From NCBI RefSeq assembly GCF_000503775.1, contig NZ_KI629786.1:603501-667500 (forward strand): a stretch of 64,000 nucleotides of DNA, in the 5' to 3' direction. Below the pieces are notes generated by a model, which saw only the letters and a program-made list of their open reading frames with translations, made no database searches and had not been told where the DNA came from. Both the position numbers and the translations under genes were made by a program. Positions 26,154-35,125 of the stretch are shown in pieces. Position 1 is the first letter of the stretch, and the number at the start of each line of letters is the position of its first letter. The stretch comes from Brevibacillus panacihumi W25 (GTDB taxonomy: Bacteria > Bacillota > Bacilli > Brevibacillales > Brevibacillaceae).

Positions 26154-26170
26154 GATATTTTAAAAATATC
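26154..26170. promoter_or_regulatory. 17-base palindrome before importer 2
   Basis: GATATTTT-A-AAAATATC is a perfect palindrome about 35 bases before the TTG start of the second binding-protein gene, in the expected promoter region. No regulator gene is adjacent. Candidate operator. Confidence 0.5.
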
Positions 26171-26205
26171 AACATGTATTAAAATTCTGTAGGAGGTAGA
26201 GAGAA

Positions 26206-27273
26206 TTGAAAAAAGCAGTAAAATTTGCTTTGAGTTCCTTCCTCGTTCTCTCTCTGGCACTTGCGGGCTGTGGCAAGTCAGAGGGCGGAAGCACGACGGA
26301 ACAACCGAAACCAGAACAGGGACAAGCTCCAGAAGCCGTATCCTTGGAGATTGGAATGCTGAAGCTGACAAGCTCTGCACCATTGTTTATTGGCATAGAA
26401 AAAGGATTTTTCCAAGAAGAGGGCATCGATGCCAAAGCCAAATGGTTTGATGCGGCACAGCCAATCGCCGTGGCCACTGCTGCAGGCAGCGTAGATGTCG
26501 GAGCGACCGGCATTACTGCCAGCTTGTACAACATGGTTGCAGGCGGACAGAAGCTTGTGATTGTAGCAGATAAAGGACGGGAGCAGGCAGGCTACTCTTC
26601 CTCGGCCTTGTTGTACCCAAGTGATTCACCCCTTAAAAGCATTGAAGAGCTAAAGGGGAAAAAGCTGGGAATCACCCAAACAGGCTCTACCTACCACTAC
26701 ATGGCGGGCAAATTGCTGGAGAAGCATGGTCTAACGCTGAAGGATATCGAGCTGGTTCCGCTCAACAGCATCAAAGGCTTGATGGAAGCGCTGAAAAGCA
26801 AACAGGTTGATGCTGTCCTGCTGAACGAACCAAACATTTCGACAGTTGTGGAAGAAGGCTACGGCAAAGTGATTGCCCAAGTCGGAGACGAAATGGAGTA
26901 CCAAACTTCCGGGATTTTCTTCTCCCCGAAATTTGCTGACAACAAGGATGCAGCAGAGCGTTTCCTCAAAGCGTATGCGAAGTCCACTCGTTACTACTAC
27001 GATGCCGTGCTGAATAAAGTGGATGGCAAAATTGTCCCTGGCGAGAACTACGATGAAGTGGTCAACATCATCGCGAAGTATACCGACCAGGAGCCGGACA
27101 TGATCAAAAAAGGGCTGCCGTACATGGACCGAGACGGCAAATTGCTGGAGTCTGACATTAAAACACAGGTCGAATGGTATGCGAAAGAAAAATTGATCGA
27201 TAAAGAAATTGATCCTAGCGAGATCGTGAATACACAGCTACTGGAAGACGCCGTGCAAAAATTAGGGAAGTGA
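26206..27273 (+). CDS. ABC importer substrate-binding lipoprotein 2 (NMT1/SsuA type)
   Basis: 355 residues from a TTG start behind TAGGAGG. Signal peptide with lipobox LAGC, then an NMT1 domain (GMLKLTSSAPLFIGIEKGFFQEEGIDAKAKWFDAAQPIAVATAAGSVDVGATGITASLYNM is its conserved N-terminal half; the C-terminal half has KQVDAVLLNEPN). Second, non-identical copy of the binding-protein type encoded at 23222. Presumably the ligands differ or are related compounds. Confidence 0.85.
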   Translation: MKKAVKFALSSFLVLSLALAGCGKSEGGSTTEQPKPEQGQAPEAVSLEIGMLKLTSSAPLFIGIEKGFFQEEGIDAKAKWFDAAQPIAVATAAGSVDVGATGITASLYNMVAGGQKLVIVADKGREQAGYSSSALLYPSDSPLKSIEELKGKKLGITQTGSTYHYMAGKLLEKHGLTLKDIELVPLNSIKGLMEALKSKQVDAVLLNEPNISTVVEEGYGKVIAQVGDEMEYQTSGIFFSPKFADNKDAAERFLKAYAKSTRYYYDAVLNKVDGKIVPGENYDEVVNIIAKYTDQEPDMIKKGLPYMDRDGKLLESDIKTQVEWYAKEKLIDKEIDPSEIVNTQLLEDAVQKLGK

Positions 27274-27277
27274 ACCT

Positions 27278-28051
27278 ATGAGAATCGTCATTGAGAATGT
27301 AGACAAGACGTTTGTGGACGCGAAAAAAAGAGAAGTGACGGCATTGCAAAACATCAATTTTGCTATCGAACAACAAGAGTTTGTCGTCTTGGTGGGACCC
27401 AGCGGATGCGGGAAATCTACCCTTTTGAACATCGTCGGCGGTCTGATGTCACCGAGCAACGGCTCTGTCTATTTCGAGGGGACGGATAGCAAAAAACCAA
27501 ATCTGGGAATCGTTTTTCAGGAGATCGCTTTATTCCCCTGGCGGACGGTGTACGAGAACGTCATTTACGGGCTGGAAGAGAGCGGTGCCAGCAAGCAGGA
27601 ACAGCAGGAAAAGGGCAAGCATTACATTGATATGGTAGGTTTAAGCGGTTTTGAAAATGCTTATCCCAAGCAGCTCTCCGGCGGTATGCGGCAACGTGCT
27701 GGTATCGCCAGAGCCTTGGCGATCGAACCAGACCTGCTGCTGATGGATGAGCCTTTTTCCGCGCTGGATGCACAGACACGGACGATTATGCAGGAGGAGC
27801 TGCTGACCATCTGGGATCGGACGCGCTTGAGCACGCTCTACGTGACGCACAACATTCAGGAGGCCGTCTACCTGGCGGACCGCGTAATCGTTCTCTCTCG
27901 TCATCCGGGACAGATCAAGAGCACGATCCGCATTGATTTGCCGAAGATCGGACGGGATAAGGACGAATACCGGATGCGCTTCGAGCAGTATGTCGATGAA
28001 ATCTGGCAGCTCATTCGCCACGATGCCCAAGAAGCGTCGAGGGAGGGGTAA
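27278..28051 (+). CDS. ABC importer ATPase 2
   Basis: 257 residues. Walker [10 protein letters not shown], signature LSGGMRQRAGIARALA, Walker B LLLMDEPF, H-loop VTHNIQEA. In this second cassette the order is binding protein, ATPase, permease, unlike the first, so the two are not a simple tandem duplication. Confidence 0.88.
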   Translation: MRIVIENVDKTFVDAKKREVTALQNINFAIEQQEFVVLVGPSGCGKSTLLNIVGGLMSPSNGSVYFEGTDSKKPNLGIVFQEIALFPWRTVYENVIYGLEESGASKQEQQEKGKHYIDMVGLSGFENAYPKQLSGGMRQRAGIARALAIEPDLLLMDEPFSALDAQTRTIMQEELLTIWDRTRLSTLYVTHNIQEAVYLADRVIVLSRHPGQIKSTIRIDLPKIGRDKDEYRMRFEQYVDEIWQLIRHDAQEASREG

Positions 28052-28055
28052 AAAA

Positions 28056-28850
28056 ATGCCGGATAAGCAAAGACAAGTCATTACCAATCGCGTTGCCTTT
28101 TTAGAGACGAAGATCCCCAGCTATGCTGCCGTTTTGGGTATTACGGTGCTGTTGGTACTTTGGGAGATCGTCTGTCGCCTGGGAATTGTGCCTCCGCTGT
28201 TTTTGCCAGCGCCCACCGCAATTTTGACGGCTGGCTGGGACATGCTAGTCAGCGGAGAACTGTATGAAGATCTGGCTGCCAGTCTCGTCCGAATTGGCGG
28301 GGGATACGCAGTCGGAGCAAGTCTTGGCATTATATTTGGTCTGATTCTAGGCTTCTCCAGATGGACAGACGCTATTTTGACTCCTATCGTGTATTCCATC
28401 TATCCCATTCCAAAAATCGCGCTGTTGCCACTGATTATTCTCTGGCTCGGAATTGGGGAAACGCCAAAACTAGCCATTATTGCACTCGGGGTCTTTTTCC
28501 CGGTCGTAATCAATACGTTTTCCGGGGTGAAAAACGTCGACCCGATGCTGATTAAAGCAGCGGTCACCTTTGGCTCCAATCACTTCAATGTCATTCGAAA
28601 GGTTATCCTGCCTGCGTCCTTGCCGATGATCTTCGCCGGATTGAAGCTGGCAGCAGGAACCTCGTTGCTCCTGTTGGTTTCCGCCGAGATGATCGCAGCA
28701 CAGCAAGGGATTGGCTCGATGGTGCTGCACTACGGAAACCTGATGATCACCACCAAGCTGATGGTCGGAGTGCTGGTGCTTTCCTTGCTCGGATTGACCT
28801 TCAACCGAGTCTTGCAATGGTTGGAGCGCAAGCTGGTGCCGTGGAAGTAA
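28056..28850 (+). CDS. ABC importer permease 2 (SsuC/TauC type)
   Basis: 264 residues and six membrane segments, EAA-type loop VTFGSNHFNVIRKVILPASLPMIFAGLKLA. ATG 28056 behind GGGAGGGG is taken; the longer open frame from 27933 overlaps the ATPase gene and lacks a ribosome site. Last gene of the cassette. Confidence 0.87.
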   Translation: MPDKQRQVITNRVAFLETKIPSYAAVLGITVLLVLWEIVCRLGIVPPLFLPAPTAILTAGWDMLVSGELYEDLAASLVRIGGGYAVGASLGIIFGLILGFSRWTDAILTPIVYSIYPIPKIALLPLIILWLGIGETPKLAIIALGVFFPVVINTFSGVKNVDPMLIKAAVTFGSNHFNVIRKVILPASLPMIFAGLKLAAGTSLLLLVSAEMIAAQQGIGSMVLHYGNLMITTKLMVGVLVLSLLGLTFNRVLQWLERKLVPWK

Positions 28851-28878
28851 GCAATCTACAAACGATACGGACAGAAAA

Positions 28879-28907
28879 AGCAGCCGGCAATTCGGCTGCT
28901 TTTTTCT
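28879..28907 (+). terminator. Terminator of importer 2 operon
   Basis: AGCAGCCG (28879-28886) pairs with CGGCTGCT (28893-28900), followed by six T. Confidence 0.85.
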
Positions 28908-28941
28908 TTGCAACTAGAGAAACTGCTTTTTTTTACGATAG

Positions 28942-29085
28942 GTGGAAGAAGGGATCACCGGTTCCCGATCAGTCATCATACCGGAACTCATGGATTTTCT
29001 GGATTCCCATGTGAAGCAGTCCCTGCCTGGTAACTTTTCCGGTGCGCAGGTAAAAAAGCTTCAGCAAATGTTCGGTTCATTCTAG
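28942..29085 (+). pseudogene. Possible gene remnant, 47 codons
   Basis: The 426 bases between importer 2 and the GyrI-like gene contain one frame, GTG 28942 to TAG 29085, whose product (ending SGAQVKKLQQMFGSF) has protein-like composition but no good ribosome site and no recognised family. It may be the end of a lost gene. Nothing else is seen in this gap except the promoter region before 29277. Confidence 0.25.
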
Positions 29086-29276
29086 CCTTTTAGAAAAAAC
29101 AGTTGCGGGCATCCTATTATTTCCATTAGAATAAATCAATATTGTCCAACAGCGATATTGGGAATATGTACCGTGGCAACCGAATATTCCGCGAAGCCTC
29201 GCAATCGGTTTGCTGGCATTTGTCAGATCCAGTATTCATACAGAATTCTGCCTTTATATAGGGAGGTATCTATGAA

Positions 29277-29750
29277 ATGGAAAAGACATTGTTTACTTGT
29301 GAACTGGTGACAAAGGAATGGAAAGTAGTCGGAATGCATATCACGGCGCCTTTTCCAGCAGGATTTCCCGACGCTGCCTTACAGATCCACCATGAGTTTT
29401 GGGCGAAACGCAATACGATCAAGCATGCCGTGAACCGGAATGTTTTGTTGTCTCCATTTATCTGCAATGAGATCGTAGCGACGTACTTTGCCTGCCTCGA
29501 AGTGGACAACCTCACCTCTGTCCCGGAGGGTATGATGGGTTTTTCCATACCGGCCACACGTTACGCACAAGTGTCCTGCACGAACAAGACCATTGAGAAG
29601 GGCTATGATGTGCTGTTGAATTGGATGCATCAAAACGGCTATCGGCAAAAGGTTTTCAAAGCCTTCCAGGTTGAGGTGTACGATATACAAGAGACGGCCG
29701 AGGAAGAAAGCGTCAAGCTGCTGATACCCATTCTGGAAGGTGAAGGGTGA
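29277..29750 (+). CDS. GyrI-like/effector-binding domain protein
   Basis: 157 residues with the fold of stand-alone AraC effector-binding (GyrI, YdeE-like) proteins: an N-terminal strand ending in VVGMHITAPFP, then VTYFACLEVDN-like and FSIPATRYAQVSC segments and the C-terminal FQVEVYDIQET…LLIPI. Such proteins bind small hydrophobic cations or drugs, or act as sponges; no DNA-binding domain is present. GGGAGG precedes the ATG by ten bases. It stands alone before a MATE exporter, which fits a drug-binding role by context only. Confidence 0.7.
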   Translation: MEKTLFTCELVTKEWKVVGMHITAPFPAGFPDAALQIHHEFWAKRNTIKHAVNRNVLLSPFICNEIVATYFACLEVDNLTSVPEGMMGFSIPATRYAQVSCTNKTIEKGYDVLLNWMHQNGYRQKVFKAFQVEVYDIQETAEEESVKLLIPILEGEG

Positions 29751-29776
29751 ACCGAAGAGCAAACGTTAGAAGCAAC

Positions 29777-29805
29777 GCTGGACAAATCTGTCCGGCTTTT
29801 TTTTT
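29777..29805 (+). terminator. Terminator of the GyrI-like gene
   Basis: GCTGGACA (29777-29784) pairs with TGTCCGGC (29789-29796), followed by nine T. Confidence 0.85.
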
Positions 29806-29932
29806 CAAAAGTTATTGACAAAGATCGCTGAGGAAAGTAAAATCCCTGTATAAAACAAACGGATATAATAATCGTCTGCTAAAAAACAAACATTTGTTAT
29901 ATTTGTCTACAAGTTGAATAGAGGTGTTTTTT

Positions 29933-31288
29933 ATGAATTGGCTAACCTCAGCAAAGCCAATGCTGGTTTTTCTGATTCCCGTGATCTTGTCTAATGTCTT
30001 ACAGTCCGTGGGCCAAGTGTTTGGCATGATCGTTGTGGGACAGACGCAAGGAATTGATTCTGTCGCAGCCATCGCTGCGTTTTTCCCGCTTTTCTTTTTC
30101 CTGTTGTCATCTGCGATTGGGATCGGCTCAGGAAGCTCGATTCTCGTCGCCCAAACATATGGTGCAGGAAATATCCCGAAAATGAAGCAGGTTGTGGGTG
30201 TCACCCTGGCATTTACACTGATCATTTCGGTCGTGGTGGGTATTTTCGGAAGTGTATTTGCAGAAGGAATTTTACGGCTAATGGGTACTCCGGCGAATAT
30301 TCTGGAGCAAAGTACGAAGTATGCGAGCATTCTGTTTCTCTCGATGCCGATTACCTTTTTCTATTTGACGTATACGACATTTCTGCGTGGAGTCGGCGAT
30401 TCGAAGACACCTTTTTTCTTTCTTCTGATTAATACGATTTTGAATGTGATATTGTTACCCGTTCTCATTTTTGGCTGGTTGGGACTTCCTGCATACGGTC
30501 TCTACGGGGCTGCATACGCTGCTGTAGTTTCGGGCTTGCTGACCTGTGTTCTTTTGATCGTGTTTTTGCGTAAAAAGGATCACATTCTCAAGCTGGATCG
30601 TCAGGTGTTGAAGCATTTTAGGCTGGACGGCTCCATCTTGAAGACATTGCTGCGTCTAGCCATTCCAACCAGCGTAAGCATGGTCTCACTGGCGATGTCT
30701 GAAATCGCCGTGATTACGTTCGTCAATGACTATGGCTCGAATGCAACTGCCGCTTACGGCATCGTCAACCAGATTGCCAGCTACGTGCAAATTCCTGCAA
30801 TGAGTGTATCGATTGCCATCTCGGTCTTTGCGGCCCAACTGATTGGTTCCAAAAAGCATGCACAGATCGGGCCTACTACGAAAACAGGAATCATGTTGAA
30901 TTACCTGATGGGCGGTGTGCTGGTCATCCTGGTTTACTTGTTCTCCAGACCCATCCTGGGAGTCTTTCTGGACAATGCGGAAGCCGTCGACATCGCGCAA
31001 AGCCTCATTCTGATCTCCTTTTGGAGCTATCTGATCCTTGGTCATACGATGGCGCTCTCTGCGACGATGCGGGCATCCGGAACCGTCATGTGGCCGACGA
31101 TTTTTACCATCGGATGCATTTGGCTGATCCAGGTGCCCGTGGCGTACTCGCTGTCGCATTTCACATCCCTTGGCATTCAAGGTGTATGGTTGGCGTATCC
31201 GATCGCCTTCCTGGTCAATCTTCTGGCGCAGTCTACTTATTACCGCCTGTTCTGGAAGAAAAAAGCGTTGCAGGCTTTGTTGGATTAA
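29933..31288 (+). CDS. MATE-family multidrug efflux transporter
   Basis: 451 residues, twelve membrane segments, with duplicated MATE halves (TQGIDSVAAIAAFFPLFFFLLSSAIGIGSGSSILVAQ in the first; FVNDYGSNATAAYGIVNQIASYVQIPAMSVSIAISVFAAQLIGS in the second). It exports cationic compounds using a Na+ or H+ gradient. ATG 29933 behind GAGGTG is preferred to GTG 29924. Confidence 0.9.
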   Translation: MNWLTSAKPMLVFLIPVILSNVLQSVGQVFGMIVVGQTQGIDSVAAIAAFFPLFFFLLSSAIGIGSGSSILVAQTYGAGNIPKMKQVVGVTLAFTLIISVVVGIFGSVFAEGILRLMGTPANILEQSTKYASILFLSMPITFFYLTYTTFLRGVGDSKTPFFFLLINTILNVILLPVLIFGWLGLPAYGLYGAAYAAVVSGLLTCVLLIVFLRKKDHILKLDRQVLKHFRLDGSILKTLLRLAIPTSVSMVSLAMSEIAVITFVNDYGSNATAAYGIVNQIASYVQIPAMSVSIAISVFAAQLIGSKKHAQIGPTTKTGIMLNYLMGGVLVILVYLFSRPILGVFLDNAEAVDIAQSLILISFWSYLILGHTMALSATMRASGTVMWPTIFTIGCIWLIQVPVAYSLSHFTSLGIQGVWLAYPIAFLVNLLAQSTYYRLFWKKKALQALLD

Positions 31289-31293
31289 GCAAG

Positions 31294-31340
31294 GGAGAGC
31301 ACATTTTTCTGATGGGGAAAATGTGCTCTCCTTGATTTTT
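31294..31340 (+). terminator. Terminator of the MATE gene
   Basis: GGAGAGCACATTTT pairs with AAAATGTGCTCTCC (ending 31331), followed by TTGATTTTT. Confidence 0.8.
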
Positions 31341-31428
31341 AACCTTATGTGCAACGTATCCGTGTTCGAATATGTTTCGGAAGGAATTGGAGCCCTTGAT
31401 ACTTAATAACTTCTATAGGGTTGATGTT

Positions 31429-32112
31429 ATGACAAAGTTTATGATGTTTTTTATCGCAATGGGACTTGTATTGGTTGGGTGTAGTAATCAAGATAAAGCA
31501 AACGAAAATAACGAAAAAAATACAAATAGCAGCGCAAATCATGCGATAAATACAGAAAATACACCCAGCACGGAACAGAGTGGATTACAAGATTCCGCCG
31601 AAGATGCAGCTAAAAATGAAGGGGAACTGTCTGTTCAAGATACTGAAACGGCTTATGAAATGTGTGCGAGAGCGCTGAATGACTATTATAAAGCGGTCTG
31701 GAACGGCTCGGTTATCGAATTGGATGCATTTATCGATAACGATAACCTGAAACAATATACGCAAAAGAAAATTGAATCCCAATATGCTGTGCATGTAAAG
31801 AACAAACAGACTGATAAGGTGCAAAATATTGAGATTGGCGCTTGGGAAGTAAAGTATACCGATGATGTGGATGGTGGTTTTCTCTATCTAAAAATACCTG
31901 TGCAAATTCATATGGATGTAGGTAGTTATGGCGAAGTCACTGAGTTTCTCGTACGCAATGCAAACGGCAAGCTAGTCATTGTGGATTGGTATACGGGTGC
32001 CAAGGATAGCTATGATTTCACGGTGCGTGGAGAAAATCAAAAGATTGACAACCCGAATATTTGGAATGACAGCGAATGGGTAAAATCTGTCTCCTTTCTG
32101 ACAGAAATGTGA
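31429..32112 (+). CDS. Lipoprotein of unknown function
   Basis: 227 residues from ATG 31429, chosen because the signal peptide (MMFFIAMGLVLVGC, lipobox LVGC) starts there. An Asn/Ser-rich linker (NENNEKNTNSS) leads to a globular domain with DTETAYEMCARALNDYYKAVWNGSVIELDAFIDN, of the type seen in small extracellular lipoproteins with an NTF2-like fold. The gene is visibly more AT-rich than its neighbours, which may mean recent acquisition. Function not recognised. Confidence 0.7.
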   Translation: MTKFMMFFIAMGLVLVGCSNQDKANENNEKNTNSSANHAINTENTPSTEQSGLQDSAEDAAKNEGELSVQDTETAYEMCARALNDYYKAVWNGSVIELDAFIDNDNLKQYTQKKIESQYAVHVKNKQTDKVQNIEIGAWEVKYTDDVDGGFLYLKIPVQIHMDVGSYGEVTEFLVRNANGKLVIVDWYTGAKDSYDFTVRGENQKIDNPNIWNDSEWVKSVSFLTEM

Positions 32113-32186
32113 AGAACGGGCAGTCGATTGGAATTTGGCTTGGGGGAAATCTATAATGAGGGAAAGAAGCAAGCAAAGACAGGTGT

Positions 32187-32219
32187 CCGCTGCCTCCCTC
32201 TTTTGGAGGGAGTGAGCGG
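32187..32219 (+). promoter_or_regulatory. Stable hairpin just upstream of nos
   Basis: CCGCT (32187-32191) and CTCCCTC (32194-32200) pair with GAGGGAG (32206-32212) and AGCGG (32215-32219), loop TTTTG. There is no T-run, so it is not a normal terminator. It ends 14 bases before the nos ATG and next to its GAGGACAGG site, so it may affect nos translation or mRNA stability. Confidence 0.5.
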
Positions 32220-32233
32220 GAAAAGAGGACAGG

Positions 32234-33373
32234 ATGCAAGATCATTTGCGAATAGAAGAGGCAGAGCGCTTTATCATAACTTGCTACCGTGAACTGGGCA
32301 AAACACAAGACGAGATCCAGGCGCGGTTGCAGGCAATCAGAGAGTCATTTGCAGCAAAAGGCTATTATGAGCATACAGCAGAAGAATTGAGTCATGGTGC
32401 GAAAATGGCCTGGCGAAACAGCAATCGATGCATCGGTCGCCTGTTTTGGGAGTCGCTGCATGTGTTTGATGAGCGTCATGTCACAAGTGAGGAAGAGATG
32501 GTGCAGGCTCTCCTTCGCCATATCGAATTCGCGACCAACGGCGGAAAAATCCGTCCGGCCATCACGATTTTCGCGCCTGCGACAGAGGGAGGTCCGCGCC
32601 CGCGCATTTGGAACCAACAGTTGATTCGCTACGCGGGTTATGAGACAGCGGACGGTGTGTTGGGAGATCCTGTGTCCCTGCCATTGACCCGACTGTGTGA
32701 GAGCCTCGGCTGGCGAGGTGAACGGACGCGTTTTGACGTCTTACCGCTTGTTGTGCAAATGGATGACAAACCCCCGCGCTATTTTGACATTCCCAAGGAA
32801 TTGGTCCTGGAAGTTCCGTTGCGTCATCCGGAGTATCCCGCATTTTCCGAGCTGGATCTAAAGTGGTACGGGGTTCCCATCGTCTCCAACATGCGTCTGG
32901 AGATTGGCGGAATCGATTATTGGGCCGCACCCTTTAACGGCTGGTACATGGGGACGGAGATCGGCGCTCGAAATCTGGCAGATCAGGATCGCTACAACAT
33001 GGTGCCGAAAATGGCGGAGATCATGGGTCTGGACACAAGCCGAGACATCACGCTTTGGAAGGACAAGGCGCTCATTGAGTTAAATATTGCCGTCCTGCAC
33101 TCGTTCAAGGAGGACGGTGTCTCGATTGTCGATCACCATACCGCGAGCCAGCAGTTCCAGCTTTTTGAGCAACGGGAAAAGAAAGAAGGCAGGGAAATGA
33201 CAGGGGACTGGACCTGGTTGATTCCGCCGATTTCACCTGCTGCGACGCCAATTTTTCATAGTCTGTACGACAACCGAATTGAGACGCCCAACTTTTTCTA
33301 CCGGGATGAGCCTCGCTCAGGGGAATGTCCCATCCATGCCGATACCCTGACTTGTCCCGTCCACAAGTCGTAA
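32234..33373 (+). CDS. nos: Nitric oxide synthase oxygenase
   Basis: 379 residues, typical of bacterial NOS oxygenase (about 360). Haem thiolate Cys66 in [16 protein letters not shown], substrate site around [15 protein letters not shown], and conserved [19 protein letters not shown] at the C-terminal dimer side. It has no reductase domain and needs a separate flavodoxin-type reductase. It makes NO from arginine in the cytosol, in Bacillales linked to oxidative-stress and antibiotic tolerance. Flavohaemoglobin is encoded about 14 kb upstream. Confidence 0.95.
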   Translation: MQDHLRIEEAERFIITCYRELGKTQDEIQARLQAIRESFAAKGYYEHTAEELSHGAKMAWRNSNRCIGRLFWESLHVFDERHVTSEEEMVQALLRHIEFATNGGKIRPAITIFAPATEGGPRPRIWNQQLIRYAGYETADGVLGDPVSLPLTRLCESLGWRGERTRFDVLPLVVQMDDKPPRYFDIPKELVLEVPLRHPEYPAFSELDLKWYGVPIVSNMRLEIGGIDYWAAPFNGWYMGTEIGARNLADQDRYNMVPKMAEIMGLDTSRDITLWKDKALIELNIAVLHSFKEDGVSIVDHHTASQQFQLFEQREKKEGREMTGDWTWLIPPISPAATPIFHSLYDNRIETPNFFYRDEPRSGECPIHADTLTCPVHKS

Positions 33374-33391
33374 AAATCGAGCTGCATCAAA

Positions 33392-33428
33392 GAAAATGCC
33401 TGCACGAAATAGGGCATTTTCTTTTTTT
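33392..33428 (+). terminator. Terminator of nos
   Basis: GAAAATGCC (33392-33400) pairs with GGGCATTTTC (33412-33421), followed by seven T. Confidence 0.8.
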
Positions 33429-33489
33429 ATGCATTCATGTCACATAATGGCTGCCCCGGTACGTTATATCAAATGAAAGGAGGGAGAGC

Positions 33490-34068
33490 GTGGACAGCAA
33501 AGAGACGGAAGGGCTGCTGGGTATGATTCTCCAGGGTGATGAAGACCGTTACGAAGAACTCATGAAAGCCTACCAGGTAAAGATTTTTCATTATTGCTAC
33601 CACATTCTGGGGCATCAGATGGAAGCAGAGGATGCCACACAGGAGGTATTCTTCAAGGCATACCGCAATCTGAAAAAATACAAGCGAGAAATACCATTTG
33701 CCGCATGGCTCTACAAAATTGCCTATAACCACTGTATGGATGTGCTGCGAAAAAGGAAGTGGAGCAGGCTTCTCCCCTTCCTGCAAGAAGCCGAGAGAGG
33801 GGAGTCGCATATCGATAGCCACATTGAGGATGTGTACTTCAGTGAATCGGTGTACGTAGCAATGACCGCGCTCTCGGCCGAAGAGCGTACCCTCTTGATC
33901 CTGCGCGGGGTTGAAGAAAAAACCTATGAAGAGATTTCCCAGATCATGAACAAGAATGCGGCTAGTCTGCGCAAAAAATTCGAGCGCACGGCAGTCAAGT
34001 TTCGTACCGCTTATGTTCCGCTTGAGAAGGGAGGGGCTAAACATGCAGAATCAGCGCGACTCACATAA
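33490..34068 (+). CDS. ECF-type RNA polymerase sigma factor
   Basis: 192 residues. Region 2 (FHYCYHILGHQMEAEDATQEVFFKAYRNL) binds the -10 element, and region 4 (LSAEERTLLILRGVEEKTYEEISQIMNKNAASLRKKFERT) binds the -35 element. GTG 33490 behind AAGGAGGGAGAG. The next gene overlaps its end by 26 bases and encodes a membrane protein of anti-sigma character, so the pair is probably a signalling unit. Confidence 0.88.
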   Translation: MDSKETEGLLGMILQGDEDRYEELMKAYQVKIFHYCYHILGHQMEAEDATQEVFFKAYRNLKKYKREIPFAAWLYKIAYNHCMDVLRKRKWSRLLPFLQEAERGESHIDSHIEDVYFSESVYVAMTALSAEERTLLILRGVEEKTYEEISQIMNKNAASLRKKFERTAVKFRTAYVPLEKGGAKHAESARLT

Positions 34069-34975
34069 GGACATCAAAGACCTGTTTAGCGATCCTCGAA
34101 TTCCACGGCAGATCGATGTCACGAAGGCAGTCATGGAGAAAATACAGTCCCAGAAGGAGAGGTTTTTTGTGAAATACAAGGTTAGTCTTCTCGTTGCGAT
34201 CGGAATACTGGCAAGTGTCACTTCTGCTTACGCCGCTGTCGAGTACCTGCAATTGAAGAATGAGCAGGGAGAGGTCATTTATCAGGAAAAGGATGCGACA
34301 CAGGCGCCAAATACGACCATACAAGCACCTGATTTGGCAATGCTGGCATTGATGCAAAGAGAGTCCGAAATCGAGGAACAGATGGAGCCTGGTACCGCGG
34401 CTGCTGTCTACGTCAAGGAAAATAACCCGAAAAAAAGTGTCCGCACGATTGCAAAGCCGTTTGAGTTTGCCAAGTTAGAGGATCTACAGAACAAGATTGG
34501 AACCCAATTCGCGATTCCCGCTGCCCTCCCGGATGGATTTGCGTTTACCAGCAGCAGTGTGGAATATGAGGTAAAGCGTGACTATGACAAGGAAGAATTG
34601 TATAAGCTGGCTGAAGCGACTGACCAGGACTATGTGCAGAAGCCTCAGGAATGGTCAGATCAATTGAGCCACATCGTGGTCAATTACGCAGCTGGTGAGG
34701 ACACGATTCGGGTCGCGATCACGAATATAGAAGGTGTGCAAGACAATACCGTCTACTATGTGAATCAGGACGAAAGAAAAACGGAGAAAGTGGTCGTCGA
34801 TCAGAAGGAAGCCATCTATTCGGAACAACCGATGCGAGAATCGACGTATAAAAGCATTGTGTGGGTAACAGAGGATACTGGCAAAAAGCTGGAGTACCGG
34901 ATTTCCACGAATTCGTCCAAGTGGAATGCAGATGCGGCCAAGATTTGGATGAAGGCGTTTCTGACGGCGAAATAA
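34043..34975 (+). CDS. Membrane protein, probable anti-sigma partner
   Basis: 310 residues from ATG 34043 behind GAGAAGGGAGGGG. A short cytosolic N-terminus (DIKDLFSDPRIPRQIDVTKAVMEKI), one membrane helix near residues 47-67 (VSLLVAIGILASVTSAYAAVEYL) and a large extracytoplasmic domain of DUF4367 type (LPDGFAFTSSSVEYEVKRDYDKEELYKLAE region). No zinc finger is visible. The overlap with the sigma gene suggests it holds the sigma factor at the membrane. The end is 32 bases from the inserted IS110 copy 2. Confidence 0.72.
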   Translation: MQNQRDSHKDIKDLFSDPRIPRQIDVTKAVMEKIQSQKERFFVKYKVSLLVAIGILASVTSAYAAVEYLQLKNEQGEVIYQEKDATQAPNTTIQAPDLAMLALMQRESEIEEQMEPGTAAAVYVKENNPKKSVRTIAKPFEFAKLEDLQNKIGTQFAIPAALPDGFAFTSSSVEYEVKRDYDKEELYKLAEATDQDYVQKPQEWSDQLSHIVVNYAAGEDTIRVAITNIEGVQDNTVYYVNQDERKTEKVVVDQKEAIYSEQPMRESTYKSIVWVTEDTGKKLEYRISTNSSKWNADAAKIWMKAFLTAK

Positions 34976-35125
34976 GAGGGTGGTCATCTGACTGCGGTGG
35001 AGGGGAGGAAACCAGCTAATATTTTGTCAAGAGTATCCTTATTATTTTCTTTGAAGTTGTGCTATATTGTTGAAAAGCATGCAAAATAACCTCTCTAAAG
35101 GGAGAGGTTATGGAAATTCATTCCA

